Both the position numbers and the translations under genes were made by a program. The notes beneath the pieces were generated by a model, which was not told the origin of the DNA, made no database searches, and saw only the letters and a list, made by a program, of their open reading frames with translations. Positions 24,318 to 31,875 of a stretch of DNA of 64,000 nt are shown here, in pieces; positions within the stretch are counted from its first letter, which is position 1; the number at the start of each line of letters is the position of its first letter. This stretch comes from Opitutus sp. GAS368 (GTDB lineage: Bacteria > Verrucomicrobiota > Verrucomicrobiia > Opitutales > Opitutaceae), in contig CAMDRP010000007.1 of the NCBI GenBank assembly GCA_945906965.1, forward strand, positions 1 through 64,000. The letters are read 5' to 3'.

Positions 24318-24358
24318 TCAACGCGCGCAAGGAAACCCACGCGCGTTTTTTATTTTTT
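24318..24358 (+). terminator. Rho-independent terminator after gpt
   Basis: AACGCGCG and CGCGCGTT pair around a 12-nt loop and are followed by TTTTATTTTTT. Confidence 0.85.
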
Positions 24359-24380
24359 CGGCACGCAACGCACGGCTCGA

Positions 24381-25493
24381 TTACGCCGCCAAATACGGCT
24401 CCACCGGCCGGAATTCAGACAAGGCACACGCTGCATCACGTCCTGCGCGATCTGCGAATAGATAAACTGCGTAGCCACCAAAACCGCCGCCGCAATATTT
24501 CCAAGCCAACGGCCGACAAGCCGCGAGCGCCGTATGCGCGGGCGCCGCCGGATCACCCGGCAACGGATCCATCTGCTCAGCGCGCTGCACCGCGTATGAT
24601 TGCCGCACCGCATCCGCCAAACCTTCAAAGCTCGCGGCCCACACTGCTTGCCGCGCCGTGTAGCCCGCGCGCTCGATCGCGTCGTAGTTACGTTCCTGAT
24701 TCACGACGCCCGGCGTACTGTGTTGCTTGCCTGACCAATAAAGCGCCATACGCCCACGCAACAAACCGCCATCGGTCTTCAACTCCAGATCCGGCCGTTG
24801 TCCGCTGCGCCACACGCATAAACCCGTCTCGTTGATCACCGCGGGATCTTGCCAACCCACGCCGAGATCGAGCTCGGAGTTTACGCCATCCTTACCGTTG
24901 ATCAGAGCCCACGCGCCGCTCCCGCCCAGTCCGGCATTTTGGTGATAGGGCCATTCGCGCAGCGATACCGTCGGCGAGATCGCGCAGTTCACGATAAATC
25001 CGCCCGCCCGCGCAAACCGCGGCACATCGAGCCAACCGCCCGCAAAATCCACGCGCAACGGCGCCACTTGAGGCGCGCGGATCCAGCGCACAATTTCGCT
25101 CGTCGAGATTGGCGCGAAATCCGGCGGCGTCTTCTCCATCACCACATATTTAGCGCCGACCTCCGCGCACAACGCCTTTTTTAAAGGCGCCCATTTGTCG
25201 TCCTCCGTGACCGCCAAAATATCCGGCCGTAGCCGCAGGAAATGCTCTCGGAAATCAATACCTTCCTCTAAGCCTGTGCCGATGACGACATCATCGACGG
25301 GCCGCAGCGCCGCGATCAACGCCCGCTTGTGCTCATCCGGTAACGAGCTTTTGCGGCTCTTGTGAAACCACAACACTTCGGTCGAAGCGAAACACACCGT
25401 GAGGTGGTCGCCCAGCGCGCGCGCTTCGCGAAAAAATTGGACGTGGCCAGCGTGGACGATGTCGTAGCAGCCAGAGACAAAAACTCGAACCAT
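24381..25493 (-). CDS. Fused nucleotidyltransferase-GHMP kinase
   Basis: This 370-residue protein joins two domains. Residues 1-140 form a cytidylyltransferase-fold enzyme with FVSGCYDIVHAGHVQFF (the HxGH nucleotide motif) and later ISTSEIVRWI. From about residue 145 there is a GHMP-kinase-like part: RVDFAGGWLDVPRFA, the P-loop-like GLGGSGAWALING and the C-terminal CGGGFGGYAVYLF. The GHMP part is short at about 225 residues. Sugar kinase plus nucleotidyltransferase suggests successive steps making an NDP-sugar, as HldE does with a different kinase fold. Substrate is unknown. The gene stands alone, divergent from the amidase. Confidence 0.78.
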   Translation of the reverse strand: MVRVFVSGCYDIVHAGHVQFFREARALGDHLTVCFASTEVLWFHKSRKSSLPDEHKRALIAALRPVDDVVIGTGLEEGIDFREHFLRLRPDILAVTEDDKWAPLKKALCAEVGAKYVVMEKTPPDFAPISTSEIVRWIRAPQVAPLRVDFAGGWLDVPRFARAGGFIVNCAISPTVSLREWPYHQNAGLGGSGAWALINGKDGVNSELDLGVGWQDPAVINETGLCVWRSGQRPDLELKTDGGLLRGRMALYWSGKQHSTPGVVNQERNYDAIERAGYTARQAVWAASFEGLADAVRQSYAVQRAEQMDPLPGDPAAPAHTALAACRPLAWKYCGGGFGGYAVYLFADRAGRDAACALSEFRPVEPYLAA

Positions 25494-25556
25494 GCGCCGT
25501 TATGGCGTTCGCGCCTTGCCCCGCGCGAGAAAATTTAGCCGATTATTTCACATCCC

Positions 25557-26825
25557 ATGCACTTCAGCGACTGGCAATCCCTCGCCCCCGCCCCCGCCGC
25601 CCGCGAATTCCTCCGCCGCGCCACCACGTTGCTATCGCCCGCCCAACAGCGCGCCATCTTCGCTTTACTTCCCACGGAGGTCGAGCTTGTCACGCACTTC
25701 GCCAGCGCCCCCGCCGGTGCCCCGCTCGCCGGCGTGCCCTACCTCGCCAAAGACCTCTTCGACGTCGCTGGCTTCCCCACCTTCGCCGGCTCCACGTTTT
25801 TACCCGAGGTCCGCGCCGATCCTACCAGCGATTCTGCCTTCATCAGCGCCGTCAATGCCGCCGGCGGCGTCCTCGCCGGCAAAACGCACCTCCACGAATT
25901 TGCCTATGGCATCACCGGTGAAAACCCGCACTACGGCGACGTAGAACACCCACGCTTCACCGACCGCACCACCGGCGGCTCCAGCAGCGGTTCGGCCGCC
26001 GCCGTCGCGGCCGGCGTTGTTCCTTTCGCGCTGGGCACCGATACGGGCGGCTCCATTCGCGTTCCCGCTGCTTTTTGTGGCCTCTATGGTTTTCGCGGCG
26101 CTCCCCACCAACCTTGGATCGCCGACGCCTTTCCGCTCGCCCCGAGTTTCGACACCGCCGGTTGGTTTACCTCAAACGCTGACGACATGAGCACCGCCCT
26201 CGGCGCCCTCATCGGCCTAGGCACCAGCACCCGCACCCCGCGCGGCTGCTACCTCGAGATTCCCGGCCTCACCCCTGAAGTTGCCACCGCCTGCCGCACC
26301 GCCGCGGCCCGACTTGCGCCGCCGGCCGACAACGCCACGCGCAACGAACTCCTCCGCCGCTTCGCCGGCGCCCTCGACGCTTACAACATCATCGTCGCCC
26401 TCGAGGCCTCCGCCGTCCACGCCGCCTGGTCCACCGACTATAAAGACCGTTACGATCCCGCCGTCTGGGCCCGTCTCAACCGCGTCCACGAATTCACGCC
26501 CGCCCAAGTCGCCTCGGCCGATGCGATGCTAACCGCCGTGCGCCTCGCCTGGACGAGTTACTTTCTGACCTTCGATTTTCTGATTCTACCCGCCGTGCAC
26601 CGCCCCGCGCTGACGAAGGCCGAATGCACCCTCGCCCAACGCAGCCGCCTCCTCGCCCTCACCGCGCCCGCCTCGCTTGGCGGCTTGCCCGTGCTCACCC
26701 TTCCCGTGGCCCTCGACAACGGCCTCAGCGCCGGCCTCCAGGTCGTAGTAAACAACCCCCAAAGCCCCGTCTTACCCTGGGCACTGCAGTCCTTCCAAAA
26801 CGTCGCCCCGCCGGCCAAGCGATGA
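25557..26825 (+). CDS. Amidase-signature hydrolase
   Basis: This 422-residue amidase-signature enzyme has the Ser-cisSer-Lys triad: Lys in VPYLAKDLFD, the cis-Ser in TTGGSSSGSAAAV and the nucleophile in DTGGSIRVPAA. No signal peptide is present, so it is cytoplasmic. Family members hydrolyse amides, allophanate or aryl amides, or serve as GatA; this protein lacks GatB/GatC neighbours and is shorter than GatA, so GatA is unlikely. The ABC importer operon begins 143 bp downstream on the same strand, and one possibility is that it processes an imported nitrogenous compound. Confidence 0.82.
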   Translation: MHFSDWQSLAPAPAAREFLRRATTLLSPAQQRAIFALLPTEVELVTHFASAPAGAPLAGVPYLAKDLFDVAGFPTFAGSTFLPEVRADPTSDSAFISAVNAAGGVLAGKTHLHEFAYGITGENPHYGDVEHPRFTDRTTGGSSSGSAAAVAAGVVPFALGTDTGGSIRVPAAFCGLYGFRGAPHQPWIADAFPLAPSFDTAGWFTSNADDMSTALGALIGLGTSTRTPRGCYLEIPGLTPEVATACRTAAARLAPPADNATRNELLRRFAGALDAYNIIVALEASAVHAAWSTDYKDRYDPAVWARLNRVHEFTPAQVASADAMLTAVRLAWTSYFLTFDFLILPAVHRPALTKAECTLAQRSRLLALTAPASLGGLPVLTLPVALDNGLSAGLQVVVNNPQSPVLPWALQSFQNVAPPAKR

Positions 26826-26861
26826 TTTCACCAAGCTAAAATAATCAAACACTCTAAACCT

Positions 26862-26884
26862 AGTGTCACCTATTAGGCGACACT
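26862..26884. promoter_or_regulatory. 23-bp dyad in the gap before the ABC importer
   Basis: AGTGTC-a-CCT-att-AGG-c-GACACT is an almost perfect palindrome with one mismatched pair, 37 bp after the amidase stop. It could be an operator or a weak hairpin; there is no T-run. Confidence 0.4.
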
Positions 26885-26890
26885 CGCGAA

Positions 26891-26904
26891 AGCTAGATCT
26901 AGCT
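26891..26904. promoter_or_regulatory. Perfect 14-bp palindrome AGCTAGATCTAGCT
   Basis: This fully symmetric palindrome lies 6 bp after the 23-bp dyad and 65 bp before the ABC ATPase start. Two adjacent dyads in a 143-bp gap suggest a regulator-binding region. No TPP-riboswitch signature is visible. Confidence 0.4.
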
Positions 26905-26968
26905 CGAAGTTCGCGGAATTCACCACCTCGGGCTGGCTTTCTTACCAGCTTCCTATCTCGTCCAACTT

Positions 26969-27808
26969 GTGTCGTTCACCGTCACTACTAACCCTTCCGC
27001 TAGTGCCTCAACGGCCGTCGAATTTCGCTCCGTCGAAAAACGCTATGGTCAGGGCCCAGTCATTCTAGACGCCTTCAGTCTTTCGGCGACGCGCGGGGAT
27101 TTCATCGCTCTCATCGGCCCCAGCGGCTGCGGTAAATCCACGCTGCTGAAACTCGTCGCCGGCCTGAGCCCGGTGACCCGCGGCGAACTCATTTTTTCAA
27201 CGTCAAGCGCGGGCAATCATCTCACCAACGCGCCAAGTTCGACCTCCGCTTCAGCCCGAGACGACCTCGCGTACGTGTTTCAAGAACCGACCTTACTGCC
27301 TTGGCTTACCGTCGCCCAAAACGTCGCGCTTCCGCTCGATCTGCGCGGCGCGCCTGCCAACCCGCGTACCGCTTTAGTCCGCGATGCGCTCGCGCTGGTC
27401 GGCCTCACCCCGCGCGCGGACTATTACCCACGTCAACTCTCGGGCGGCCAAAAAATGCGCGTCTCCATTGCCCGCGCCCTCGTGCTCTCACCGCAAATTC
27501 TCCTGCTCGATGAACCTTTCGGCGCCCTGGACGAAATGACGCGCGATCACCTCAACGAAGAACTCCTCGCGATCCGCGAACGCCTCCGCTGGACCGCCTT
27601 CTTCGTCACACACTCGGTCGCGGAAGCCGTCTTCCTCGCGAATCGCATTATCATCATGTCCGCCAATCCCGGACGGCTTCACCGCGAGATTAGCGTCGAT
27701 TTGCCCTACCCGAGGACGCCTGCCACCCGGCGAGATCCCGCGTACCACCGTCTCGTCGATGAGGTCTCGCAACTGCTCCGCTCCGTCGAGGATCTCGCCA
27801 CTGTTTAG
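26969..27808 (+). CDS. ABC transporter ATP-binding protein (nitrate/sulfonate/thiamine-precursor type)
   Basis: This 279-residue ATPase has Walker A GPSGCGKST, a Q-loop in YVFQEPTLLPWLTV, the signature LSGGQKMRVSIARAL, Walker B ILLLDEPFGALDE and the switch His in FFVTHSVAEAVFLA. The sequence style is that of SsuB/TauB/ThiZ. An insertion of about 15 residues (NHLTNAPSSTSASA) precedes the Q-loop. It starts with GTG and lacks an evident Shine-Dalgarno. The permease begins 16 bp downstream and the binding protein follows, forming a complete importer operon. Confidence 0.9.
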   Translation: MSFTVTTNPSASASTAVEFRSVEKRYGQGPVILDAFSLSATRGDFIALIGPSGCGKSTLLKLVAGLSPVTRGELIFSTSSAGNHLTNAPSSTSASARDDLAYVFQEPTLLPWLTVAQNVALPLDLRGAPANPRTALVRDALALVGLTPRADYYPRQLSGGQKMRVSIARALVLSPQILLLDEPFGALDEMTRDHLNEELLAIRERLRWTAFFVTHSVAEAVFLANRIIIMSANPGRLHREISVDLPYPRTPATRRDPAYHRLVDEVSQLLRSVEDLATV

Positions 27809-27824
27809 CCTTCACAGAACCGCC

Positions 27825-28619
27825 ATGACTCGCCCAAAGCTTCTGTCCTTTCTCCTGCCCGCTCTGGCCGGGGCGTTGTTCATCGCGATCTGGCACTTCA
27901 TCCGAGTCTCGCTGTCCGAGGATTTCCGTTTCCTGCTCCCCGCGCCGACCGAAGTTATCGCCGCGTTTCGCGAGCATGGCGACGAGCTCTGGCGCGCCAC
28001 GCTCAACACCACCGCGGGCGCCACCCTAGGATTCCTCTCCGCCGTCGCCGTGAGCTTCACGCTCTCGTTATTACTCTCCCTTTCGCCACTCGTGCGGGTG
28101 ACGTTTTATCCGTATCTGATGTTGCTACAGATGACGCCCATCATCGTTTTTGCGCCGATTCTTGTCCTCTGGGTCGGCCCCGGTCTCAAGAGCGTCACCA
28201 TCATCACGTTTCTAATTTGTTTCTTCCCGCTAGCCGTGAACACCACCCAAGGCCTCGTCTCCACTGATCGTAACCTTGTTGAACTCTTCCGCCTTTACCG
28301 CGCGACTAAATTTCAAGAAATACTCCGCCTCCGCATCCCCGCGGCGCTGCCGTATTTTTTCACCGGCTTACGCATCGCGGCCACCCTCGCCCCGATCGGC
28401 GCTTTGGTTGGCGATTACACCGCTGGCAGCTCCGCCGGTGACGGCGGCGGTCTTGGTTTCCAGACGATCATCTACAGCAGCCAAGCCAAATACCCCGCGC
28501 TCTTCGCCACCGCGGCTGCGTGCTGCGCGCTCGGCTTCATCTTCGTCGCCGGCGTGCTCTCACTCAGCTGGTTGACGCTCCATAAATGGCACGATTCTTA
28601 CGAACGCGCCGATATCTGA
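27825..28619 (+). CDS. ABC transporter permease of the same importer
   Basis: This 264-residue inner-membrane protein has about six hydrophobic segments, opening with LLSFLLPALAGALFIAIW, and the BPD_transp_1 cytoplasmic loop region (ELFRLYRATKFQEILRLRIPAALPYFFTGLRIA) that couples to the ATPase. The ATG at 27825 is chosen; the track start at 27759 lies inside the ATPase gene. SsuC/TauC/ThiX proteins are its relatives. It lies between the ATPase and the binding protein in a tight operon. Confidence 0.9.
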   Translation: MTRPKLLSFLLPALAGALFIAIWHFIRVSLSEDFRFLLPAPTEVIAAFREHGDELWRATLNTTAGATLGFLSAVAVSFTLSLLLSLSPLVRVTFYPYLMLLQMTPIIVFAPILVLWVGPGLKSVTIITFLICFFPLAVNTTQGLVSTDRNLVELFRLYRATKFQEILRLRIPAALPYFFTGLRIAATLAPIGALVGDYTAGSSAGDGGGLGFQTIIYSSQAKYPALFATAAACCALGFIFVAGVLSLSWLTLHKWHDSYERADI

Positions 28620-28648
28620 TTTCTTTAATTTTCATCCTCCCTCCCGTC

Positions 28649-29635
28649 ATGCGTATCGCCCTCATCTGTTGCGCCCTCCTCGCATTTTCCAACGCGGTTC
28701 GCTCCGCTGATGCCTCCAGTCCAGCGACCACCCCATTTAAACTCACCGTCCAACTCGATTGGGTCGCCGAACCCGAACACGGGGGCATCTATCAAGCCGC
28801 CGCGCGCGGCTTCTTCGCCGCCGAAGGCCTCGACGTAACTATCGTGCCCGGCGGGCCCAACGCCTTCGTCGTCCAAAAAGTCGCCACCGGCCAAGCCCAA
28901 ATCGGTCAAGGCGACAGCACTGACATTCTACAAAAAATCGCCACCGGCCTGCCCGTGCTATCCGTGGCCGCCGTCTTTCAAGACGATCCCTCGGGCCTGC
29001 TCGTCAATGCCGCGAGCAACGTTCGCCGTTTCGAAGACCTCCAAGGCAAAACCATCATCGCTCGCCCGGATTGGACCTTTCTCAAGTTTCTAAAAAAGCA
29101 CTACGGCGTCACCGTCAACGTCGTCCCCCAAAACTTTTCTGTCGCCGCCTTCCTCGGCGAAAAAGACGCCATCCAACAAGGCTACTTCATCGCAGAGCCC
29201 TACCACATCGTGAAAGCCGGGGGCGCCAAACCCCGCTTCCTTTCCACGTGGGACGCCGGCTTCCGCGCCTACGCCGTGCTTTTCACCAATCGTAAATTCG
29301 CCCGCGAACACCCTACGGAACTCCGCGCCTTCATGCGTGCCTACATCAAAGGCTGGAACGATTACCTTACGGGCGATCCCACGCCTGCTCACGCGGCGAT
29401 GAAAAAAACAAATTCCGCCCTCACCGACGAATTCGCTCTCGCTTCGCGCCAACTCATCCTCGACGAAAAACTCGTCACCGGCCGCGATGCCGACGGCGGT
29501 CCCGCCAACACGGGCCAGCTCGCGGCCGCGCGCTTCGCCACCCAAATCGCGCAACTCGAAGCAATCGAGGTCCTGCCCAAAAATAAAGTCACCGTCGAAC
29601 AAGCGATGACCACCGACTTCCTGCCGGCGCGCTAA
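28649..29635 (+). CDS. NMT1/THI5-like ABC substrate-binding protein
   Basis: This 328-residue precursor has a signal peptide (RIALICCALLAFSNAVRSA) and the periplasmic NMT1/SsuA-like fold. The segment VQLDWVAEPEHGGIYQAAARGFFAAEGLDV resembles the LDW.pn..H.G.YvA pattern of ThiY-type pyrimidine-precursor binders, with GDSTDILQ and KTIIARPDW later. Together with the upstream ATPase and permease it makes a ThiXYZ-like importer. The ligand could be a thiamine pyrimidine, nitrate, sulfonate or another amine; thiL at 45 kb is compatible with thiamine but not linked. The ATG at 28649 replaces the track start inside the permease gene. Confidence 0.85.
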   Translation: MRIALICCALLAFSNAVRSADASSPATTPFKLTVQLDWVAEPEHGGIYQAAARGFFAAEGLDVTIVPGGPNAFVVQKVATGQAQIGQGDSTDILQKIATGLPVLSVAAVFQDDPSGLLVNAASNVRRFEDLQGKTIIARPDWTFLKFLKKHYGVTVNVVPQNFSVAAFLGEKDAIQQGYFIAEPYHIVKAGGAKPRFLSTWDAGFRAYAVLFTNRKFAREHPTELRAFMRAYIKGWNDYLTGDPTPAHAAMKKTNSALTDEFALASRQLILDEKLVTGRDADGGPANTGQLAAARFATQIAQLEAIEVLPKNKVTVEQAMTTDFLPAR

Positions 29636-29728
29636 GTAGCGCCGCTGGCGCACCCGCTTTGAGGGGGGACGAAATTCAGGGTTTCCTTGGAGGTCCTTAT
29701 TTCGTCCTATTGCGCGCTTACCCCTACC

Positions 29729-30847
29729 ATGCTCGCCCGCCTCCGCGTTTTTTTTCGTTTTCAAGAAAGCGGCCTGCTGCTCGTCATTCTCGCGCTTGGC
29801 GTGTTGCTCACGGTCTTTGCGGGCAAGGTTCGCACGCCGGTTTTTGAACGAGCGGCCGACGGCACGCGTAGCCGTGTGTTCACCACCGATGCCACCGGCG
29901 AACGCATTCCGTTGACCATCGAAAAAAATAAATTTCTTAACGCCCAAAACCTCGCCCAACTCGCCAAAGACACGAGCTTCATCGCGGTCATGGCAGTCGG
30001 CATGGCGGTGGTCATCATCGCCGGCGGGATCGACCTGACCGTCGGTGCGATTTACGCCCTCGCCTCAGTCGTCGGCGCCCTCGTGCTGCAACGCTATGGC
30101 GCCGAAGGACTAGCCACGACGACCTCGCCCATGCTAGGGATTTTACTGGGCGCCGGCGCCTGTCTGGGCGTCGCCTGTCTGTGCGGCCTTTTCACCGGCG
30201 GCCTCATCGTCGCGCTCGGTGTCCATCCGTTTATCATCACGCTCGGCGGCATGGCGATTTTCCGCGGTATCGCCTTCGTCATCACCAAAGGCCAATCCGT
30301 GGGCGCGTTCCCCGCCGCTTTCCGTGATTTTGTCCGCTTCGAGGTCGGCGATGGCCTGAGTTTCGTGCCGCTGATGACGATGCTGGTCGTACTTATCGTT
30401 GGCTGGATTTTTCTTTCCCGCCTGGCCGCGGGCCGACGCGTCTACGCCGTCGGTGGCAACGAACTCGCCGCGCGTTTTAGTGGCATTCGCGTCGAGCGCG
30501 TGAAGCTCGGCGTCTACCTCATCAGCGGTCTCTGCGCCGGCATCGCAGCGTTGCTCTCGCTCGGCTATTACGGTGCCGCCACCTCCGGCGACGGCCAAGG
30601 TTACGAGCTCAACGTCATCGCCGCCGCCGTCGTCGGTGGTGCCAGCCTGTCGGGAGGCCGCGGTTCAGCCCTCGGCGTGGTGTTGGGCGCGCTGATTATC
30701 CAAATGATTTCCAGCGGTATCGTGATCCTCGGCATCGACCAAAACTACAGTCAGATCATCATCGGCTCGGTCGTCATCGCGGCCGTCGTCCTCGATCACC
30801 TCAACACCTGGCTCGCCCGCCGTCGCCTCACCGCCGCGACCCACTGA
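29729..30847 (+). CDS. Rbs-like sugar ABC transporter permease
   Basis: This 372-residue permease of the RbsC/XylH family has TM segments LLLVILALGVLLTVFAG and AVMAVGMAVVIIAGGIDLTVGAIYALAS (the AGGIDLSVG signature), and a C-terminal AAAVVGGASLSGGRGSALGVVLGALII. Between TM1 and the FLNAQNLAQL segment it carries a roughly 30-residue extra loop (TPVFERAADGTRSRVFTTD...), larger than usual. The ATG at 29729 is chosen; the track TTG at 29687 is immediately followed by GGAGG, which could instead be a distant Shine-Dalgarno. The binding protein and ATPase follow, forming an RbsC-B-A order. Confidence 0.9.
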   Translation: MLARLRVFFRFQESGLLLVILALGVLLTVFAGKVRTPVFERAADGTRSRVFTTDATGERIPLTIEKNKFLNAQNLAQLAKDTSFIAVMAVGMAVVIIAGGIDLTVGAIYALASVVGALVLQRYGAEGLATTTSPMLGILLGAGACLGVACLCGLFTGGLIVALGVHPFIITLGGMAIFRGIAFVITKGQSVGAFPAAFRDFVRFEVGDGLSFVPLMTMLVVLIVGWIFLSRLAAGRRVYAVGGNELAARFSGIRVERVKLGVYLISGLCAGIAALLSLGYYGAATSGDGQGYELNVIAAAVVGGASLSGGRGSALGVVLGALIIQMISSGIVILGIDQNYSQIIIGSVVIAAVVLDHLNTWLARRRLTAATH

Positions 30848-30868
30848 TTACTTTTAACCTAAACCCAC

Positions 30869-31858
30869 ATGAAAAAAATCCTCCCCTACGCCCGCGCCCT
30901 CACGGCGCTAGCCCTCGCTACCACCGTTGCCTTAATGGCCGGAACCTCCGCTCGCGCCGCCGAGAAACCCCGCACCATCACGATCGGTCTCGTCGCCAAA
31001 TCCCAAGGCAACCCCGTCTTCCAAGCCGCCCGCATCGGCGCGCAAGACGCCGCCAAAACCCTCGGCGCCAAACTCAATCTCAACATCAAAATCGATTGGC
31101 GTACCCCCAATGAAGAAGACGCCCAAAAACAAGCTGAGGCCATCGAACAACTCGTGCTCTCCGGCGCCGAGGGCATCGCGGTCGCCTGTTCCGACGCCAA
31201 CAAACTGACCGACGCCATCAACGCCGCCGTCAACAATGGCGTCCCCGTCGCCACGTTTGATTCTGACGCTCCCGCTTCCAAACGCTTCGTCACCTACGGC
31301 GTCGACGACATCGCTTGCGGTCAACAGACGATGGACGAACTCGCCAAAACCATGAACGGACGCGGTGTCGTCGCGATCCTCGCCGGGAATCAAAATGCCC
31401 CCAATCTCCAAAAGCGCGTCGCCGGTGTCCGCGAAGCTGCCAAGAAATATCCCGGTATCACCATCCGTGATACTTATTACCACAAAGAGACCCCGCAAGA
31501 CGCCGCCGCTAAAGTCGAACAAGTCATGCAAGCCAACCCCGACATCACCGGTTGGGCCATGATCGGCGGCTGGCCGCTCTTCACCGAGAACGCCCTCAAA
31601 TGGCAGCCCGGCACCGTGAAATGCGTCGCCGTCGACGCCCTCCCCGCCCAACTCGCCTACATTCGCAGCGGTCACGTCCCTGTCCTCCTCGCTCAACAGT
31701 GCTACGAATGGGGTGCCAAATCCGTCGAACATCTGATCAACAAAATCGTGCTCAAAAAAGATCCCGTCGCCGTCAAAGACGTGAGCGCCCTCATCCCCGT
31801 AACCAAGGACAACCTCGAGGCCTTCGCCAAAAATTGGGACAAATGGCTCCCGAAGTGA
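30869..31858 (+). CDS. Rbs-like periplasmic sugar-binding protein
   Basis: This 329-residue precursor has a signal peptide (KKILPYARALTALALATTVALMAGTSARA) and the Peripla_BP_4 fold: TITIGLVAKSQGNPVFQAAR, VLSGAEGIAVACSDANKL, VPVATFDSDAP and GWAMIGGWPLF. It captures a sugar for the adjacent permease and ATPase. It lies 21 bp after the permease and 17 bp before the ATPase. The conserved DSDAP motif supports a pentose/hexose-type ligand, but the sugar cannot be named. Confidence 0.9.
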   Translation: MKKILPYARALTALALATTVALMAGTSARAAEKPRTITIGLVAKSQGNPVFQAARIGAQDAAKTLGAKLNLNIKIDWRTPNEEDAQKQAEAIEQLVLSGAEGIAVACSDANKLTDAINAAVNNGVPVATFDSDAPASKRFVTYGVDDIACGQQTMDELAKTMNGRGVVAILAGNQNAPNLQKRVAGVREAAKKYPGITIRDTYYHKETPQDAAAKVEQVMQANPDITGWAMIGGWPLFTENALKWQPGTVKCVAVDALPAQLAYIRSGHVPVLLAQQCYEWGAKSVEHLINKIVLKKDPVAVKDVSALIPVTKDNLEAFAKNWDKWLPK

Positions 31859-31875
31859 TTCGCCGCTGACGCGCC

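Noticed and set aside
25557-26825. Amidase as GatA
   Set aside because: No gatB or gatC nearby, the length is shorter than GatA, and the sequence is closer to general amidases.
26826-26968. TPP riboswitch ahead of the ThiXYZ-like importer
   Set aside because: The conserved CUGAGA and ACCUGAUCUGG-type segments are absent; only palindromes are seen.
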